Origin: Acetivibrio sp964564015
GTDB taxonomy: Bacteria > Bacillota > Clostridia > Acetivibrionales > Acetivibrionaceae
NCBI GenBank assembly: GCA_964564015.1
Contig: CAZLZR010000010.1
Location: 1-64,000, forward strand
Direction of reading: 5' to 3'
DNA length: 64,000 bases
Shown here: one piece after another, positions 43,876 through 53,089 of the stretch
Position numbering within the stretch: the first letter of the stretch is position 1
Layout: each line of letters begins with the position of its first letter
Notes under the pieces: model-generated
What the model was told of the DNA's origin: nothing
What the model saw: the letters and a program-made list of their open reading frames with translations, nothing else
Database searches by the model: none
Made by a program: the position numbers and the translations under genes

Positions 43876-44346
43876 GTGGTGAATATTTTACTGGTAAGTG
43901 CTTGCCTTTTGGGGATAAATTGCAAATATAACGGCGGAAACAATACTAATAAAGATATTGTTGAACTTAGATCAAAGTTTAAGCTGGTACCTGTTTGCCC
44001 GGAACAATTAGGTGGATGTGCTACCCCGAGGTTAGCTGCGGAGATACAGGACGGAGATGGTAGGGATGTTCTCGAGGGTACGGCTAAAGTAATCAGAAAA
44101 AATGGAATTGATGTCTCTTCAGAGTTCAGGAAGGGCGCTGAAGAGGTCCTTAAAATTGCAGAACTAATGAATATTGATATAGCCATACTAAAAGCGAGGA
44201 GTCCCTCTTGCGGATCAGGTTATATTTATGATGGAACCTTTTCAGGAAAGCTGAAAGAAGGAAATGGCGTTACAGCTGAAATTCTGAAGAGAAACGGAAT
44301 CAAGGTAATATCGGAAGAAGAAATTGATAAGCTTAAATGTATTTAA
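43876..44346 (+). CDS. DUF523 family protein
   Basis: A 156-residue protein of DUF523 (YbbK-like), a conserved family with several invariant cysteines and no firmly assigned reaction. The family hallmarks are present: VSACLLGINCKYNGGNN near 7-23, VPVCPEQLGGCATPR near 36-50 and AILKARSPSCGSGYIYDGTFSG near 102-123. Those cysteines suggest metal or sulfur chemistry. The start is GTG 43876 or 43879, with only TGGAG upstream. It lies 29 bases after rnr and is likely co-transcribed with it. Confidence 0.85.
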   Translation: MVNILLVSACLLGINCKYNGGNNTNKDIVELRSKFKLVPVCPEQLGGCATPRLAAEIQDGDGRDVLEGTAKVIRKNGIDVSSEFRKGAEEVLKIAELMNIDIAILKARSPSCGSGYIYDGTFSGKLKEGNGVTAEILKRNGIKVISEEEIDKLKCI

Positions 44347-44362
44347 ATGAGCAAAGTAAAAA

Positions 44363-44396
44363 CAAGGGCCCTGAAATTGAAATTCCAGGACCCTTA
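44363..44396. terminator. Hairpin between DUF523 and the HPr-like gene
   Basis: AAGGGCCCTG (44364-44373) pairs with CAGGACCCTT (44386-44395) with one mismatch, between convergent genes. Confidence 0.65.
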
Positions 44397-44405
44397 ATGG
44401 TATAT

Positions 44406-44633
44406 TTATACTATAAAGTTTTTGATCTCGCCGTAGAACTTCTCACAGTCTTCTGCGTGTACATCAACCTTTATAGGTTTACTTAAATCCAAGCTGAAGA
44501 TACCCATGATAGATTTTGCATCTACTACGTAACGGCCTGAAGTCAAGTCAATGTCGAAGTCATATTTATTTACTATATTTACAAAATCCTTAACATCAGT
44601 AATGGATTTTAAAGAAATATTAAATGATTTCAT
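44406..44633 (-). CDS. HPr-like protein lacking the phosphocarrier histidine
   Basis: A 75-residue HPr-fold protein. It keeps the HprK target region DAKSIMGIFSLDLSKP with Ser41 in the place of Ser46, but the GLHARPA segment with His15 is absent; residues 11-22 read ITDVKDFVNIVN. It therefore cannot carry phosphate for the PTS but could be modified on serine, like Crh of Bacilli. Start ATG is behind AAAAAGGAGGAA. It is monocistronic, between DUF523 and the divergent mtaB. The complete HPr at 18174 supplies the normal carrier. Confidence 0.88.
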   Translation of the reverse strand: MKSFNISLKSITDVKDFVNIVNKYDFDIDLTSGRYVVDAKSIMGIFSLDLSKPIKVDVHAEDCEKFYGEIKNFIV

Positions 44634-44895
44634 GCTAATTCCTCCTTTTTTGTATTTTCAAATGCATTTCCATCTTTTATTATATATATTATCTTGTTTA
44701 TAGTTGCAAGTCAATTGTGATATTGCTAAAATTTTCTTAGTATTTTATTAAAAGTGTGAAAACATATTATACAAAAATATTTAGTATAATATAACTTATA
44801 TACAAATGAACATTATTTTGTAATATTCTGATTTGTAATAAGATTAGGAAGACTGTAAGATAGTAAGGTATTACTAAAATATAAATTCATACTCT

Positions 44896-44965
44896 GGATA
44901 GCGAAAAAACTTGATTTGATAATGTTTCAAAATATGAGAATAGGATGTTGTTTTTTTCGTTATCC
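44896..44965. repeat. Long-range inverted repeat before mtaB
   Basis: GGATAGCGAAAAAAC (44896-44910) is nearly complementary to GTTTTTTTCGTTATCC (44950-44965), with a loop of about 39 bases. It lies in the 362-base divergent spacer (44634-44995), 30 bases before mtaB, and no T run follows. The rest of the spacer is AT-rich without recognisable features. Confidence 0.55.
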
Positions 44966-44995
44966 CTAAGTAAATAAATTACCCTGGGGGATATA

Positions 44996-46318
44996 ATGAA
45001 AAAAGTTGCATTTTTTACATTGGGTTGTAAAGTTAATCAATATGAGACGGAAGCGATTTCAGAAACGTTTAAGAATAATGGATATCAAATAGTTGATTTT
45101 GAGGAGTTTGCAGATGTCTATGTAATCAATACATGCACTGTTACGAATCTTAGCGACAGAAAGTCAAGGCAAATGATCAGGAGGGCCAAGAAGAATAATG
45201 AGGACTCAATTATAGCTGTTGTGGGATGTTATGCTCAAACGTCCCCGGATGAAGTTATGAGTATACCTGGGGTAAACCTGGTGGTTGGCACAAAAGAAAA
45301 GGGAAAAATTGTTGAAAATATTAAGATGATTGAAAGTGGTAAAAATAAGATCAATTTAGTCAGAGATATAATGAAAACAAGAGAGTTTGAAGAGTTGGGG
45401 GTTGAAGTATACAAGGAACGTACAAGGGCATTTATTAAGATTCAGGAGGGATGCAGCCAGTTTTGTTCTTATTGTATTATACCTTATGCAAGAGGTCCCA
45501 TAAGGAGCCGTCCGGTTGAGTATGTTCTTGATGAAGTAAGCAAGCTGGCTGTGAACGGATACAAGGAAATAGTTCTTACCGGTATACATATTGCATCCTA
45601 CGGAAAAGATATTAAGACTACTTCGCTTTTGGATATTATTAGGAAAGTTCATGAAATTGACGGTGTGGAGAGAATAAGACTTGGTTCTATTGAACCTACA
45701 ACAATAACCCCTGAGTTTGTTGATGAGTTGGGAAAATTAAGAAAAGTATGTCCCCACTTCCATATATCACTTCAGAGTGGATGTGACAGCACTCTTAAGA
45801 GAATGAACAGAAGATATACAACTGACGAGTATCGTTCTTCAATAGAGCTTATAAGAGCCAATATAAAAGACGTGTCTGTAACAACTGATGTTATGGTTGG
45901 ATTTCCGGGTGAAACAGATGAAGAGTTCGGGGAGACGGTCAAATTTTTGAATGAAATATCCTTTGCGGCCATGCATGTGTTTAAGTATTCACAAAGAAAA
46001 GGAACACCGGCAGCAGGATTTGGCAACCAAATATCTCCTGAGAAGAAGGAAGAACGTAGTAATATTTTGATTGAACTGTCTTCGAGGAAAAATAGAGAGT
46101 TTAATAAGAGTTTTGAAGGCAGGATTATGGAAGTTTTGGTTGAACAGGAAGTTAAGGGAGAAAATGGTCTGGTAGAAGGATTGACTCCAAACTATATAAG
46201 GGTGTTATCTAAAGGTAAATCGGATTTGTGTGGAAAAATCCTCAAAGTAAAGTTGGATGAGGCTGTTGAAGACTATATGATTGGGCAAATCGAAAATGAT
46301 AGTAACAAGCAGAGATAA
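44996..46318 (+). CDS. mtaB: tRNA t6A37 methylthiotransferase MtaB
   Basis: A 440-residue radical-SAM methylthiotransferase that converts t6A37 to ms2t6A37 in tRNA reading ANN codons. The N-terminal UPF0004 domain provides three cluster cysteines (LGCKVNQYE, NTCTVTN, VGCYAQT). The radical-SAM CxxxCxxC is GCSQFCSYCIIPYARG near 152-167, and a TRAM-like RNA-binding domain closes the protein (about 372-435). The pattern fits MtaB rather than MiaB. Start ATG lies behind CTGGGGGAT. It appears monocistronic. Confidence 0.95.
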   Translation: MKKVAFFTLGCKVNQYETEAISETFKNNGYQIVDFEEFADVYVINTCTVTNLSDRKSRQMIRRAKKNNEDSIIAVVGCYAQTSPDEVMSIPGVNLVVGTKEKGKIVENIKMIESGKNKINLVRDIMKTREFEELGVEVYKERTRAFIKIQEGCSQFCSYCIIPYARGPIRSRPVEYVLDEVSKLAVNGYKEIVLTGIHIASYGKDIKTTSLLDIIRKVHEIDGVERIRLGSIEPTTITPEFVDELGKLRKVCPHFHISLQSGCDSTLKRMNRRYTTDEYRSSIELIRANIKDVSVTTDVMVGFPGETDEEFGETVKFLNEISFAAMHVFKYSQRKGTPAAGFGNQISPEKKEERSNILIELSSRKNREFNKSFEGRIMEVLVEQEVKGENGLVEGLTPNYIRVLSKGKSDLCGKILKVKLDEAVEDYMIGQIENDSNKQR

Positions 46319-46496
46319 TGGTATATTCGAGTAAGACAAACGAAAATTAGCCTAGATAATGAAGATTAATCGAATTTCATTTGTATTGCATAAATTATCC
46401 TATTGTATTACTATATATATATGGGCTTTTTACTTAAATATTCTAAGTAATTTGAACTATCAAGATCCCATCCTTTATGCAGGAGAGTGATTAGTT

Positions 46497-46766
46497 ATGG
46501 CAAACAGTGAGACCATGATGTTTAACGTAGAGAATGAAAAGGTGAATGAGGCAAGGGAAGTTATTTTCTCTGTCTATAAGGCACTTAAGGAGAAAGGCTA
46601 CAATCCAATAAATCAGATTGTGGGCTATATTCTTTCCGGTGATCCTACATATATAACTAATCATCAAGATGCAAGAAGCATTATCAGAAGATTAGAGCGG
46701 GATGAGCTACTTGAGGAGATTCTTAGATTTTACTTGGAAGAGAATGGTAACAAAGGCTCCGTATAG
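46497..46766 (+). CDS. ireB: IreB/YrzL (UPF0297) regulatory protein
   Basis: An 89-residue cytosolic protein of UPF0297. In Enterococcus IreB is a substrate of the PASTA kinase IreK and affects cephalosporin resistance. The opening ETMMFNVE, the core VYKALKEKGYNPINQIVGYILSGDPTYITNH and DARSIIRRLERDELLEEI are nearly invariant in the family. A phosphorylatable Thr is present near the N-terminus, as in IreB. Start ATG lies behind CAGGAGAG. It belongs to the conserved ireB-ruvX-DUF1292 group, here interrupted by an aldo/keto reductase gene. Confidence 0.93.
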   Translation: MANSETMMFNVENEKVNEAREVIFSVYKALKEKGYNPINQIVGYILSGDPTYITNHQDARSIIRRLERDELLEEILRFYLEENGNKGSV

Positions 46767-46784
46767 AAGATACGGGGTTTTTTA
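46757..46784 (+). terminator. Terminator overlapping the end of ireB
   Basis: CTCCGTAT (46757-46764) pairs with ATACGGGG (46770-46777) followed by a T tract; the stem includes the last ireB codons. Confidence 0.75.
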
Positions 46785-46807
46785 TTTATATAAAGATTTT
46801 TGAATGG

Positions 46808-47767
46808 TTGGTGTGGAAGTTGGAATACGTAAGTCTTGGCAATACCGGTATTGAAGTGTCTAGAATGTGCTTTGGGGGATTGATTATAGGACCGCTTCAG
46901 GCAAATCTGCCGATAGATGAAGGGGCTAACGTAATTAGAACTGCTCTTGAGCTTGGTGTGAATTTTATAGATACTGCAGAGCTTTATGGAACTTATCCCC
47001 ATATCAGGGAGGCAATAAAGCAAGCTAAATCCAGGCCTGTCATAGCTACAAAATCTTATGCTTATTCCGCAGAGGGAGCCAGGGAGAGTTTTGAAAAAGC
47101 TAGAAGGGAATTGGATGTTGATGTTATAGATATTTTTATGCTTCACGAACAGGAGAGCAGAATGACTCTTAGAGGACATCGCGAGGCATTGGAATACTAT
47201 TTTTCGATGAAGGAAAAAGGACTGATACGAGCTGTCGGTGTATCTACGCATAATGTAGAAGTAGTGGAAGCCTGTGCCGATATGCTTGGCATAGAAGTTA
47301 TACATCCAATAATAAATAAAAGCGGAATAGGGATTGGCGATGGAACAATAGAAGATATGCTGTCTGCAGTTAAACGTGCATATGATAACGGTAAAGGAAT
47401 ATACGGAATGAAGCCCTTAGGAGGGGGAAACTTACTCAATACCTACAGTGAGTGTATGGATTTCGTTTTAAATATTCCATTTATTCACTCAGTAGCTGTT
47501 GGAATGCAATCAGTTGAAGAGGTTATAATGAATGTGTGCGTATTTAATAATGAACCAGTTCCCGAACATATAAAATCTATTGCTGCCGACAGAAAGAAAC
47601 ATCTTCATATAGATTTCTGGTGTGAAGGATGCGGGAATTGCGTTCGGAAATGTAGCCAGGAAGCGCTATATTTAAAGGATAACAAAGCTAAGGTAATCGA
47701 AGAAAAATGTCTTTTATGTGGATATTGCGCAAGTGCGTGTCCTAATTTTGCAATAAAGATTTGTTAA
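46808..47767 (+). CDS. Aldo/keto reductase fused to a 2[4Fe-4S] ferredoxin domain
   Basis: A 319-residue fusion of an aldo/keto reductase barrel (about 1-260) and a bacterial ferredoxin domain (about 272-319). The barrel has FIDTAELYGTYPHIREAI (catalytic Asp and Tyr), VIATKSYAY (Lys) and IFMLHEQE (His). The ferredoxin has CEGCGNCVRKC and CLLCGYCASACP, enough for two clusters. Such fusions are common in anaerobes; the electron partner and substrate are unknown. The start is ambiguous: TTG 46808, GTG 46811 or TTG 46820, without a clear ribosome binding site. Confidence 0.88.
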   Translation: MVWKLEYVSLGNTGIEVSRMCFGGLIIGPLQANLPIDEGANVIRTALELGVNFIDTAELYGTYPHIREAIKQAKSRPVIATKSYAYSAEGARESFEKARRELDVDVIDIFMLHEQESRMTLRGHREALEYYFSMKEKGLIRAVGVSTHNVEVVEACADMLGIEVIHPIINKSGIGIGDGTIEDMLSAVKRAYDNGKGIYGMKPLGGGNLLNTYSECMDFVLNIPFIHSVAVGMQSVEEVIMNVCVFNNEPVPEHIKSIAADRKKHLHIDFWCEGCGNCVRKCSQEALYLKDNKAKVIEEKCLLCGYCASACPNFAIKIC

Positions 47768-47864
47768 TCAGCAAAAATTATAGGATGTGCATTTTGAACA
47801 TAACTTATTTCTAGAAAGGGATTATGTTTAAAAGCAATAGATGCGTTGGTAACTTGGAGGTTTT

Positions 47865-48284
47865 ATGAGAATAATTGGAATTGATTATGGAGACAGCAGG
47901 ATAGGAATAGCTGTAAGTGATCCGCTTGGGTGGACAGCGCAGGGTTTAGAGACTATTAACTGGAAGGCAGATATCGAACGACCTATTGAAAGGATTCTAG
48001 AGCTGATTAATTCATATGGAGCAAAAAAAGTCATTGTAGGTTTTCCGAAGAACATGAATGGAACGATTGGACCTAGGGGTGAGAAAACAAATGAGTTTAT
48101 TGAACTCTTAAAAAGCAGGCTTGAAGATATTCAGATAATTAAGTGGGATGAGCGGCTAAGTACAGTATCTGCAAACAGGACAATGCATGAACTTGGGGTT
48201 AAGAAATCAAAAAAGAAGCAGGTAGTTGACCAGATAGCTGCAGTTTATATACTGCAGGGATATTTAGACAGTATGCAGGTTTAA
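47865..48284 (+). CDS. ruvX: RuvX/YqgF RNase H-fold nuclease
   Basis: A 139-residue YqgF-family protein with an RNase H fold, linked to pre-16S rRNA 5' processing and to Holliday-junction resolution. Metal-binding motifs are visible: IIGIDYGDSRIGIAVSDP (3-20), the VIVGFPKNMNGTIGPRGE core and IIKWDERLSTVSANRTM with DQIAAVYILQGYL at the end. Start ATG lies behind TGGAGG. Next to ireB and DUF1292, as in most Firmicutes. Confidence 0.94.
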   Translation: MRIIGIDYGDSRIGIAVSDPLGWTAQGLETINWKADIERPIERILELINSYGAKKVIVGFPKNMNGTIGPRGEKTNEFIELLKSRLEDIQIIKWDERLSTVSANRTMHELGVKKSKKKQVVDQIAAVYILQGYLDSMQV

Positions 48285-48423
48285 ATATAGATGAAAAGAG
48301 ATTTTTAATGTCTTGCAACTGTTTTTAATTTTAGCAGAATATAATAAAAATATTAGATAAAAATAGTATTGATGTGTTTTTAATGATTTAAAATAAAATA
48401 TAAACTAATTGCAGTGAAAATGA

Positions 48424-48451
48424 TGGAATTTTTTATGATGTATGCTATAAT
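48424..48451 (+). promoter_or_regulatory. Extended -10 promoter of the DUF1292 gene
   Basis: TGGAAT (48424-48429), a 16-base spacer and TATAAT (48446-48451) preceded by TGC, an extended -10. It lies 35 bases before the DUF1292 start. Confidence 0.6.
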
Positions 48452-48486
48452 TAATACTTATAATGGCAAACGGGAGGTAAAAGAAT

Positions 48487-48774
48487 ATGTCTGAAGAAAG
48501 AGATGATATAGTAGTTTTGGTAGATGAAAATGGTGAAGAGGTTGAATTTGAACATCTCGATACTATTGAACTAAATGGAAATGAATATGTTGTACTTCTT
48601 CCGATTGATGAGAGTGAGGAAGAAAAGGATATTGATGAAGTTGTAATACTAAAAATTGAACACGGAGAAGCTGATGACAGTTTTGTCAGTGTAGAAGATG
48701 ATGACGAACTGGATGCTGTATTTGAAGAGTTCAGAGTCAGGATGGAAGATGAATTTGATTTTGAAGAGCAGTAA
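48487..48774 (+). CDS. DUF1292 (YrzB-like) acidic protein
   Basis: A 95-residue, strongly acidic cytosolic protein of the DUF1292/YrzB family. Typical are DDIVVLVDENGEEVEFEHLDTIELNGNEYVVLLPI at the start and VVILKIEHG, then a Glu/Asp-rich tail ending DEFDFEEQ. No catalytic motif is present, and the function is unknown. Start ATG lies behind GGGAGG. Its placement after ruvX in so many Firmicutes suggests a shared regulatory or RNA-related role. Confidence 0.9.
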   Translation: MSEERDDIVVLVDENGEEVEFEHLDTIELNGNEYVVLLPIDESEEEKDIDEVVILKIEHGEADDSFVSVEDDDELDAVFEEFRVRMEDEFDFEEQ

Positions 48775-48878
48775 TAAACATTTCTGTTTCCTTTAACTGT
48801 TTTTGTGTCCGGAGAAGGATGACCGGATGGGAAATAAGAAAAGAAATGTTTTTTACAGCCTGATAATGAGAAGTTGAG

Positions 48879-48917
48879 AAGCTCCCTTTATTAAAAAATA
48901 GGGGAGCTTTAAATTTT
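48879..48917 (+). terminator. Terminator after the DUF1292 gene
   Basis: AAGCTCCCT (48879-48887) pairs with AGGGGAGCTT (48900-48909), followed by TAAATTTTT. Confidence 0.75.
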
Positions 48918-49019
48918 TGGAAATATGGCTATTTATGGTCAATTTTTTTGTCCCTTAGAGGATTTTTTTTACCGTTGTAGAAATGTTTAGATATAAACGA
49001 GAAATAATGGGGGATCTTT

Positions 49020-50135
49020 ATGTTTAAAAAATCAATTCAAATGGGTAAAACGGTAATATTGATATTATTTATTTTGTCTCAGTTATTGATATTGGGAGGA
49101 TGTGGAAATGATACTCCGTCAGTCGCAGAGCCTGAAAATACTGACAGTGTGCCTGTTTCAACGCCGGTAACCACAGAACCTCCTGAGGATAATGTTAATT
49201 CCGACAATACAGGTGAAGATAAAAGCGGTTCTCAAAAGGATACAATTGGTGATGTGTTCACTCCTCCGGTTGAAGGAATGAGGCCTTATGCAGTTATGAT
49301 TGATAATGAAGGAACAAGATCATTGCCACAGGGTGGTATATATCTCGCACAGGTTGTTTATGAGATAGTTGTTGAAGGCGGTGAGACAAGGCTGATGCCG
49401 GTTTTTTGGGATAAGAACCCCGATATGATAGGACCGGTTAGAAGCTCAAGACATTATTTCCTTGATTATGCAATGGAACATGACGCAATATATGTTCATT
49501 TTGGATATAGTCCAATGGCCATGAACGATATTAAAAAGTATAAAATTAATAATATAAACGGTGTTGCAAATGGAGGAGAAGTATTCTGGGATTTGACGAA
49601 GGATAGAAAAAACTGGCAGGATTCCTATACTTCAATGAAAAAAGTAAAAGGATATGTAGGGAAGGTTAAGTATCGTACCGAGACTGATAAAGGACTTGTT
49701 TTCAAATTCTCTGACAAGGATTCCGACCTTCCGGGTGAGGGCAAAGCTGAAAATATTAACATAAAATATACATCAAGTTATAGTTGCTCTTTTAAGTATG
49801 ATGCTGCCAAAAAGCTGTATTTGCGATACAGAAAAGGGGATGCACATATGGAGAGACTAACAGGTGAGCAGTTTACGGCTAAGAACATTATTATACAAAG
49901 GGTGTCCAATCATCTTATAAAAGGAGATGACGCTGGAAGACAGGAGGTAAATACTGTTGGAAGCGGCAGCGGTTACTATATTTCAAACGGAAAGTCCATA
50001 GAAATTAAGTGGTCTAAGAAATCGAGAACAGAGCAGACAAAATATACTGATGTTAACGGAAACGATATTATCCTTAATCCAGGACAGACTTGGGTTCAGA
50101 TTACGCCCACAAGCGGCAAGGTCACCATTGAGTAA
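49020..50135 (+). CDS. DUF3048 (YerB-like) lipoprotein
   Basis: A 371-residue predicted lipoprotein with leader and lipobox ILGGC (Cys at residue 28), an acidic Ser/Thr/Pro linker to about 75, then an N-terminal DUF3048 domain (about 82-225) with RPYAVMIDNEGTRSLPQGG, VYEIVVEGGETRLMPVFWDKNPDMIGPVRSSRHYFLDYA, and a C-terminal domain (about 240-371) ending TWVQITPTSGKVTIE. The role of DUF3048 is unknown. Start ATG is behind TGGGGGAT. It stands alone between DUF1292 and the radical-SAM pair. Confidence 0.9.
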   Translation: MFKKSIQMGKTVILILFILSQLLILGGCGNDTPSVAEPENTDSVPVSTPVTTEPPEDNVNSDNTGEDKSGSQKDTIGDVFTPPVEGMRPYAVMIDNEGTRSLPQGGIYLAQVVYEIVVEGGETRLMPVFWDKNPDMIGPVRSSRHYFLDYAMEHDAIYVHFGYSPMAMNDIKKYKINNINGVANGGEVFWDLTKDRKNWQDSYTSMKKVKGYVGKVKYRTETDKGLVFKFSDKDSDLPGEGKAENINIKYTSSYSCSFKYDAAKKLYLRYRKGDAHMERLTGEQFTAKNIIIQRVSNHLIKGDDAGRQEVNTVGSGSGYYISNGKSIEIKWSKKSRTEQTKYTDVNGNDIILNPGQTWVQITPTSGKVTIE

Positions 50136-50424
50136 GGGTATTCGAAAAATTGAATTTATTATTGTAAAATGTATTTTGAGAGAAATATAGTTGAATTTAT
50201 TGAGGATAAAAAAGGCATAATGTAAAGTATGACAAAATGTAAAGTTTTCGTATTATATAAGTTTTTTATTGCTAAAAAGTAATCAATTGGTTATTATAAG
50301 TATATATAAATAAAAGTTTTCTTGATTTTCTTTGTATAAAATGGAAAAATGCACGCTTGTGGTTGTTGATTTTAGATTACATAAAATATGATTAACTGAC
50401 TTTAAGCTACAGTTGGAGGATGAA

Positions 50425-52266
50425 TTGAGTATAAAGATAAGCGATAATATATTACAGAGTGTAGAAAAACCTTCGAGATATATAGGAAATGAGTGGAACA
50501 GTGTTCACAAAAGCCTTGAGGGGATTGAGGCAAGGTTTGCCTTTTGTTTTCCTGATGTTTATGAAGTAGGTATGTCTCATCTTGGGATGAAGATTTTGTA
50601 TCATCTTCTCAACGAAAGGCAGGATACTTATTGCGAAAGGGTATTTGCTCCATGGGTGGATATGGAGGAGAAGATGAGAGAAAATGATGTAGCTCTTTTT
50701 TCTCTTGAGTCACATGACCCGATAAAAAGTTTTGATATTGTCGGATTTACCCTGCAGTATGAAATGAGTTACACTAACATTATAAATATGTTGGATCTTG
50801 CAAAGATACCCGTTTTATCTGGCGATAGAACAAAGGAACATCCCTTTGTATGTGCCGGAGGGCCATGCGCGTATAACCCGGAACCTTTAGCAGACTTTAT
50901 TGACTTTTTTATGATGGGTGAAGGGGAAGAGATAATTAATGAGGTTATGGATACCTATGTGGAGTGGAAAAAGCAGAACTTACCAAGAGAGAAGTTCTTG
51001 GAATCCATATCTCAAATAGAGGGGATTTATGTTCCTTCGTTTTATGAAGTGAAATATAATGAGGATAATACCATTTTAAGTATAAAACCTTTGAGTGAAA
51101 ACTATCCTGAAAAAATAAAAAAGAGAATTATAAAGGATCTTGACAAGGCTTATTTTCCTGATAAAGTAATTGTTCCATTTACTGGTATCGTACATGACAG
51201 AATTATGCTTGAACTGTTTAGAGGGTGTATAAGGGGATGCAGGTTTTGTCAGGCAGGATATATATACAGGCCTGTGAGAGAAAGGTCGCATCAAAGACTT
51301 TTAGAACATGCAGGAAATTTAGTGGATAACACAGGCTATGAAGAGATTTCTCTTACTTCTTTGAGTACCAGTGATTATAGTTCGTTTAAAGATCTTACTG
51401 AAGGTCTTATTGGTGAAATGGAGCAAAGAAAGGTAAACCTTTCATTACCGTCGTTAAGAATTGACTCTTTTTCTCTCGAACTTATGGAAAAAGCTCAGAA
51501 AGTTAGAAAAAGCGGTCTGACCTTTGCACCTGAAGCAGGGAGCCAGAGACTTCGCGATGTAATCAACAAAGGGGTTACAGAGCAGGATTTGGTAAATTCG
51601 GTTAGAACTGCTTTTAACGGTGGCTGGAGTGGAGTTAAGCTTTATTTTATGATTGGGCTTCCAACCGAGACTTTTGATGATATTAACGGTATAGCAGACC
51701 TTGGATATAAAGTAGTGGATGCTTACATGTCAACTCCTAAGGAGAACAGGGGTAAGGGACTGAGCATTTCGCTGAGTACTTCGTCTTTTGTGCCCAAGCC
51801 GTTTACACCTTTTCAATGGGAGCCTCAGGATGATATCGAAACCTTGAGGGAAAAGCAGAAGTTTTTACAGGGTAAGATTAAGAGCAAATATATTAAATAC
51901 AGTTGGCACGACCCTGAATTAAGCCTCTTGGAAGCAGTGTTTGCAAGGGGTGACAGGAGAGTTGGACAAGTCCTTTTAGAAGCAGTAAGAAAGGGATGTA
52001 AATTTGATAGTTGGGGTGAGCATTTTAAGTTCAGCCGATGGATGGAAGCGTTTAGTGAATGTGATATAGACCCTCATTTTTATGCAAACCGAAAGAGGAA
52101 ATTTGATGAAGTGTTACCGTGGGATCACATTGATATAGGTGTTTCTAAGGATCATCTGATCAGAGAGTGCAAAAAAGCATATAATGAAGAACTTACTCCA
52201 AACTGCAGGGTGGACTGCTCTGGATGTGGAGCAACAGTTTTTGGTGGAGGTATTTGTTTTGATTAA
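50425..52266 (+). CDS. TIGR03960-family radical SAM protein
   Basis: A 613-residue protein of the TIGR03960 family: an N-terminal B12-binding-like part and a radical-SAM domain (from about 245) with LFRGCIRGCRFCQAGYIYRPVR carrying CxxxCxxC. The C-terminal region has FVPKPFTPFQWEPQ and ends with the cysteine-rich CRVDCSGCGA. The substrate is unknown. I chose TTG 50425 because TTGGAGGATGAA precedes it; a TTG at 50413 lies inside that site. It overlaps the next gene by eight bases, and the two form an obligate neighbour pair in clostridia. Confidence 0.9.
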   Translation: MSIKISDNILQSVEKPSRYIGNEWNSVHKSLEGIEARFAFCFPDVYEVGMSHLGMKILYHLLNERQDTYCERVFAPWVDMEEKMRENDVALFSLESHDPIKSFDIVGFTLQYEMSYTNIINMLDLAKIPVLSGDRTKEHPFVCAGGPCAYNPEPLADFIDFFMMGEGEEIINEVMDTYVEWKKQNLPREKFLESISQIEGIYVPSFYEVKYNEDNTILSIKPLSENYPEKIKKRIIKDLDKAYFPDKVIVPFTGIVHDRIMLELFRGCIRGCRFCQAGYIYRPVRERSHQRLLEHAGNLVDNTGYEEISLTSLSTSDYSSFKDLTEGLIGEMEQRKVNLSLPSLRIDSFSLELMEKAQKVRKSGLTFAPEAGSQRLRDVINKGVTEQDLVNSVRTAFNGGWSGVKLYFMIGLPTETFDDINGIADLGYKVVDAYMSTPKENRGKGLSISLSTSSFVPKPFTPFQWEPQDDIETLREKQKFLQGKIKSKYIKYSWHDPELSLLEAVFARGDRRVGQVLLEAVRKGCKFDSWGEHFKFSRWMEAFSECDIDPHFYANRKRKFDEVLPWDHIDIGVSKDHLIRECKKAYNEELTPNCRVDCSGCGATVFGGGICFD

Positions 52267-53080
52267 TATCCGGGCAAGGTTTATAAGGGGAGAGCAGGTA
52301 AAATATATTTCTCATCTGGACATGATGAAGATGTTTGAGAGGGCATTAAGGCGTTCTCGTATACCAATTTATTATTCACAGGGGTTCAACCCCCATCCTC
52401 AGATTGTATTCGGACTTCCTTTATCTGTAGGGGTAACAAGTGATGCAGAATATGTTGATTTTGAGCTTAGTGAAGAAATGGAGCCTTCCGAGTTTGTTGA
52501 CATTTTGAATAAACAATTACCGGAGGGGTTAAAGCTTAGTGATGCTAAGGTCAGAACTACAAAGTCAAATATAATGGCATCTATTACAAAAGCATCCTAT
52601 GAAGTTTTGGTTACAATATCACAGAATCCGGGTATAGAGGAAATTGGTGAGAAAATCCTTGATTTTATGAAGAATAAAGAGATATTTATAACGAAAGAAA
52701 GTAAGGGTAAAGTAAAAAAAGTTGATATTAGGCCTATGATTCAGAAATTTAGTGCGCAGTATATTGGAAATAAAAGGAGTTTTGAAGATAAAGAAGTAGA
52801 CGTCCGTAAACTCACGAGTATTGCTCTTTTAGAGTACATAGATAAACTCAACGGTTTAAATGAATTACTGACTAATAAAGAAGTAAATGAGTATTTCGGT
52901 TTTTCTTTACTTCTAAGTGCGGGGAGCATGGCAAATCTTAAGCCGGAGTTTGCCTTGCAGGCTTTTGGTGAAATATCTGGCTACGATTTGAATGTTTTAA
53001 AGGTACATCGTTCGGGTCTTTTTATTGATAAAGGGGATAAAATGCTTAACCCTCTTGATAACGCATTATTAGCTATATGA
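52259..53080 (+). CDS. TIGR03936-family (DUF2344) radical-SAM-linked protein
   Basis: A 273-residue protein that accompanies TIGR03960 enzymes and lacks its own iron-sulfur motif. The family start RARFIRGEQVKYISHLDMMKMFERALRRSRIPIYYSQGFNPHPQIVFGLPLSVGVTS region is conserved. TTG 52259, eight bases after GGAGG, gives this N-terminus and overlaps the end of the radical-SAM gene; a longer frame reaching 52184 reads back into that gene. In some organisms the two are fused. It precedes RNase E/G, suggesting an RNA or tRNA role by context only. Confidence 0.9.
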   Translation: MINIRARFIRGEQVKYISHLDMMKMFERALRRSRIPIYYSQGFNPHPQIVFGLPLSVGVTSDAEYVDFELSEEMEPSEFVDILNKQLPEGLKLSDAKVRTTKSNIMASITKASYEVLVTISQNPGIEEIGEKILDFMKNKEIFITKESKGKVKKVDIRPMIQKFSAQYIGNKRSFEDKEVDVRKLTSIALLEYIDKLNGLNELLTNKEVNEYFGFSLLLSAGSMANLKPEFALQAFGEISGYDLNVLKVHRSGLFIDKGDKMLNPLDNALLAI

Positions 53081-53089
53081 GGTGGTAAT

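Noticed and set aside
50210..50250. Repeated AATGTAAAGT near 50220 as a regulatory direct repeat
   Set aside because: Only two short copies in very AT-rich DNA; too weak to distinguish from chance.
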